Of a DNA stretch of 64,000 nucleotides, positions 61,274 through 64,000 are shown one piece after another. The first letter of the stretch is position 1, and every line of letters starts with the position of its first letter. This DNA is from Serratia plymuthica (GTDB lineage: Bacteria > Pseudomonadota > Gammaproteobacteria > Enterobacterales > Enterobacteriaceae). Below the pieces are notes generated by a model that was given only the letters and a program-made list of their open reading frames with translations, did not search any database and was not told the origin of the DNA. Position numbers and translations under genes: made by a program. The stretch is taken from NCBI RefSeq assembly GCF_018336935.1, contig NZ_CP068771.1, positions 1,302,001 through 1,366,000 of the forward strand, in the 5' to 3' direction.

Positions 61274-62242
61274 ATGAGTTACAGTAACAGATCAGAAACT
61301 TGTCCCATTTCCATTGTGATACCTGCGTATAATGTTGCTGAGTATATCGTTGAAGCTATAGATTCGTTACTTAATCAAAGCATTTTACCCTATGAAATAA
61401 TTGTTGTGAATGATGGGTCTACGGATAACACTTTAGACATCGTGAGTGAACATTATGGCGATAACGAGGCTGTAAAAGTTTTCTCACAGCTAAACCAGGG
61501 CGCCGGTGCGGCGAGAAATAAAGGTATTGAACTGAGTTCTGGAACCTATGTTTTTTGTTGTGATCCTGATGATGTTGTTAGTCCAGATTTATTTTCGGAG
61601 TTTCAAAAAAGAATTGAAGAAAAACCACAGTTGGATCTTTTTTGTTTTAGCTCCATCCAATTTTACGAAAATAATACTACGTCGCCTAAAGTCCGCCATC
61701 AAAAAAATGGATGGAGAGAACAGGGGAGAGATGTGTTATGCGAGATGGTTTCTCGAGGTGATTATACCTCGGCTGCATGGACCTATATATTAAGGCGCAG
61801 CTTGATTACAGACAATAAATTGAGTTTTATTGGTCGTGTTCATGAAGATCATTTATATACTGCAAAAGGGTATTTATTAAGTAAGCTGACTTATGTCACA
61901 GAACATGTCGGTTACTTTCAGCGTTCTCGGCTTGGTTCTTTAACCAAATCAAGGAAAGATGATGAGTACATTTTTGAACGGTTTAACGCATTATCTGCTG
62001 TTTTAGATGTTTTGAATAATGAACTTCCTCATGAAAAACGTTATGAACAAGTGAAATATAAATATGTCAGGAATTCATTGCTCGCCATTGCAAATATCTG
62101 TGCGGAAAATTACCGACTGATTCCTTCAGCCTTAACGGCTAAATTCAAGGATTATTCTCATTACTCGTCGAACGGGCTTAAGGATATACTAATATTTCAG
62201 TGTCCACGCATTTTGGTATTAATTCGGAAGTTTTTTCATTAA
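61274..62242 (+). CDS. Glycosyltransferase family 2 (GT-A)
   Basis: The 322-residue protein has an N-terminal GT-A domain: SIVIPAYNVAEYIVEAIDSLLNQSILPYEIIVVNDGSTDNTLDIV, GAGAARNKGIELSSG, and the DXD-like CCDPDDVVSP (about 94-103). The C-terminal half has REQGRDVLCEMVSRGDYTSAAWTYILRRSLI and VHEDHLYTAKGYLLSK, where the ED motif suggests the catalytic base. It adds one sugar to the repeat unit; donor unknown. Lies 22 bases after the GT25 gene with AGGGAAA upstream. Confidence 0.88.
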   Translation: MSYSNRSETCPISIVIPAYNVAEYIVEAIDSLLNQSILPYEIIVVNDGSTDNTLDIVSEHYGDNEAVKVFSQLNQGAGAARNKGIELSSGTYVFCCDPDDVVSPDLFSEFQKRIEEKPQLDLFCFSSIQFYENNTTSPKVRHQKNGWREQGRDVLCEMVSRGDYTSAAWTYILRRSLITDNKLSFIGRVHEDHLYTAKGYLLSKLTYVTEHVGYFQRSRLGSLTKSRKDDEYIFERFNALSAVLDVLNNELPHEKRYEQVKYKYVRNSLLAIANICAENYRLIPSALTAKFKDYSHYSSNGLKDILIFQCPRILVLIRKFFH

Positions 62243-62295
62243 TCGTGATTGTAACTTACTTGAACAGTAATAATAATTCGTTTTAAGGTGTGAAT

Positions 62296-63186
62296 ATGCA
62301 AAAAAGATTGAAAGCAGTTATCCCGGTAGCAGGATTAGGGACTCGCATGCTGCCAGCAACGAAAGCCATTCCGAAAGAGATGTTGCCTGTCGTAGATAAG
62401 CCATTGATTCAGTATATTGTCAATGAATGTGTGGCTGCTGGCATTAAAGATATTGTATTGGTTACACATTCATCTAAAAATGCCATTGAAAACCATTTTG
62501 ATACTTCTTTTGAGTTGGAAGCTGTATTGGAATCACGTGTTAAGCGTCAGTTGTTGGCAGAGGTACAAACTATCTGTCCAAATGATGTGACTGTGATGCA
62601 AGTTCGTCAGGGACAAGCCAAGGGGCTAGGACACGCGGTTTTATGTGCAAAACCTATGGTTGGTGATGAACCTTTCATTGTTCTGCTTCCAGATGTTTTA
62701 TTGGACGATTCAAAAGCGGATCTGCGCAAAGAGAATCTGGCTAAAATGATTGAGCGTTTCAATGAAACCGGTCGTAGCCAGATCATGGTTGAACCGGTTC
62801 CTGAAAAAGATGTATCTAAATATGGTGTGGCTGATTGTGGTGGCGTCAATCTCGAAGCAGGAGAGAGTGCGCCAATGACAGCCGTTGTTGAAAAGCCAAA
62901 ATGTGAAGATGCGCCGTCAAATCTGGCGGTTGTGGGACGATATGTATTGTCTGCCGAAATATGGCCACTGCTGGAAAAAACGTTGCCTGGTGCGGGCGAT
63001 GAGATTCAGCTCACTGATGCTATTGCCATGCTAATGGAAACTGATGTTGTTGAGGCTTTCCATATGACTGGAGTATCCCACGACTGCGGCGACAAACTCG
63101 GTTATATGAAAGCTTTTGTGCAATACGGTTTACGCCATGATACTGAAGGGGAAGCATTCAGTAAGTGGCTGAAAAACATATTATAG
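62296..63186 (+). CDS. galU: UTP-glucose-1-phosphate uridylyltransferase GalU
   Basis: Makes UDP-glucose. The 296-residue product shows the GalU core: [23 protein letters not shown] (nucleotide motif with Thr-Arg), [45 protein letters not shown] and [19 protein letters not shown]. The ATG at 62296 is preceded by AAGG at seven bases; GTG two codons upstream is less likely. It follows the glycosyltransferases in the same direction. E. coli galU lies elsewhere (near hns), so this may be the only galU or an extra one. Confidence 0.95.
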   Translation: MQKRLKAVIPVAGLGTRMLPATKAIPKEMLPVVDKPLIQYIVNECVAAGIKDIVLVTHSSKNAIENHFDTSFELEAVLESRVKRQLLAEVQTICPNDVTVMQVRQGQAKGLGHAVLCAKPMVGDEPFIVLLPDVLLDDSKADLRKENLAKMIERFNETGRSQIMVEPVPEKDVSKYGVADCGGVNLEAGESAPMTAVVEKPKCEDAPSNLAVVGRYVLSAEIWPLLEKTLPGAGDEIQLTDAIAMLMETDVVEAFHMTGVSHDCGDKLGYMKAFVQYGLRHDTEGEAFSKWLKNIL

Positions 63187-63239
63187 TATTGCATTTGATA
63201 TAATAAGGGCCCGCGCTCTAAAATTTGACGAGGATCACT

Positions 63240-64000
63240 ATGAGTAAATTAAAGGCTGTAATCCCAGTGGCAGGGTTGGGTATGCGTATGCTGCCCGCGA
63301 CCAAAGCAATTCCTAAAGAAATGCTCCCTATTGTCGATAAGCCTCTGATCCAACATATTGTTAATGAGTGTGTAGCTGCTGGGGTGAAGGAAATCATTCT
63401 TGTAACGCATTCCTCAAAGAATGCCATTGAGAATCATTTCGATACATCATTCGAACTGGAGGCTATGCTGGAGGCGCGGGTGAAACGACAGCTTTTGGAA
63501 GAGGTTCAGTCCATTTGCCCAAAAGGTGTCACGTTAATGCATATACGACAAGGGCAACCCAAGGGGCTGGGGCATGCGGTACTGTGTGCAAAACCTTTGG
63601 TGGGGAATTCCCCTTTCGTTGTCGTGCTACCAGATATTTTGCTAGATGATATAAAGGCAAACCCGGGACAAGATAATTTGGCAGCAATGATTCAGCACTT
63701 TAACCAGACAGGAATTAGTCAGGTTTTGGTACAGACTGCAGATGAAACCGTGTTGCATGATTACTCTGTGGTCGAGTGCGACAATAATCATCTCCTGCCT
63801 GGCGAAAGTGCTAACATGCTTTCAATTATCGAAAAACCTGAACGTGAAGTTCAGCTTAAATCTAATTATTCAGCTGTAGGGCGATATGTTCTCTCTGCAG
63901 AGATCTGGCCAATCTTGGAGAAAACGGAGCCGGGGGCGTGGGGCAGAATTCAACTGACTGATGCGATTGCTCAATTAGTCAAATCGCAACCGGTAGAAGT
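63240..64000 (+). CDS. galF: GalF-like paralog of GalU (3' end outside window)
   Basis: The first 253 codons of a second uridylyltransferase-family gene: [37 protein letters not shown], and the GalF-specific [24 protein letters not shown] replaces GalU's [14 protein letters not shown]. Thr in the nucleotide motif is Met, as in E. coli GalF, but Arg is kept where E. coli GalF has His. In E. coli GalF modulates GalU and marks the left border of the O-antigen/colanic acid cluster. GAGGATC precedes the ATG; TATAAT (63199-63204) upstream may be an internal promoter. The frame is open to the last base. Confidence 0.9.
   Translation, partial: MSKLKAVIPVAGLGMRMLPATKAIPKEMLPIVDKPLIQHIVNECVAAGVKEIILVTHSSKNAIENHFDTSFELEAMLEARVKRQLLEEVQSICPKGVTLMHIRQGQPKGLGHAVLCAKPLVGNSPFVVVLPDILLDDIKANPGQDNLAAMIQHFNQTGISQVLVQTADETVLHDYSVVECDNNHLLPGESANMLSIIEKPEREVQLKSNYSAVGRYVLSAEIWPILEKTEPGAWGRIQLTDAIAQLVKSQPVE

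Overview
The window is a chromosomal segment of an enterobacterium, most likely Serratia (a marcescens-like species). This is inferred from three things. The proteins read as close relatives of E. coli K-12 proteins. Small blocks are in enterobacterial order: moeA-moeB/iaaA/gsiABCD, folE-yeiB-galS-mglBAC-sanA-(maeA)-cdd-yohK-yohJ and metG/mrp-udk-dcd-asmA-yegH. Base composition is GC-rich with GC-ending codons, apart from one AT-rich island at the right end. No tRNA, rRNA, insertion sequence, prophage or CRISPR array was seen.

Layout. 1-2.3 kb: 3' end of a chaperone-usher fimbrial operon (usher C-terminus and tip adhesin). 2.4-11.5 kb: small accessory and stress genes (Rob-like regulator, mqo, NmrA/TetR divergon, GNAT, phoA with a Pho box, GST, ArsR/ABM pair, P-loop kinase). 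11.5-15.9 kb: a membrane protein, an MHS-type transporter, a LysR regulator and a PEP-mutase/isocitrate-lyase family enzyme. 16-27 kb: ybiT, moeBA, a DUF924 gene, then iaaA-gsiABCD (isoaspartyl peptidase with glutathione/peptide ABC importer). 27-31.5 kb: frmAB formaldehyde detoxification, then a LysR/MFS pair. 31.7-38.8 kb: folE, yeiB, galS and mglBAC, with well-formed GalR/GalS operators and CRP sites before galS and mglB. 38.8-46.4 kb: sanA, maeA, the yohJ-yohK-cdd block, a YdeE-like MFS exporter and an orphan periplasmic binding protein. 46.6-57.2 kb: metG/mrp, a PAP2 phosphatase, udk-dcd-asmA, dcuC and yegH.

57.2-64 kb is the start of a surface-polysaccharide locus. A long leader carries a JUMPStart/ops element (RfaH loading site). 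It is followed by an AT-rich group: flippase, polysaccharide pyruvyl transferase, family-25 and family-2 glycosyltransferases. Then come galU and galF in tandem, with galF running off the window. No polymerase, export or initiating transferase gene is visible, so the locus must continue to the right or depend on genes elsewhere.

Most of the window is conserved core genome with recognisable functions. I found no convincing undescribed multi-gene system. The most interesting parts are the polysaccharide island, regulatory palindromes in several divergons, the orphan binding protein and a Rob-like regulator with an unfamiliar C-terminal tail. All assignments come from reading motifs and recalled family sequences; no database search was run.
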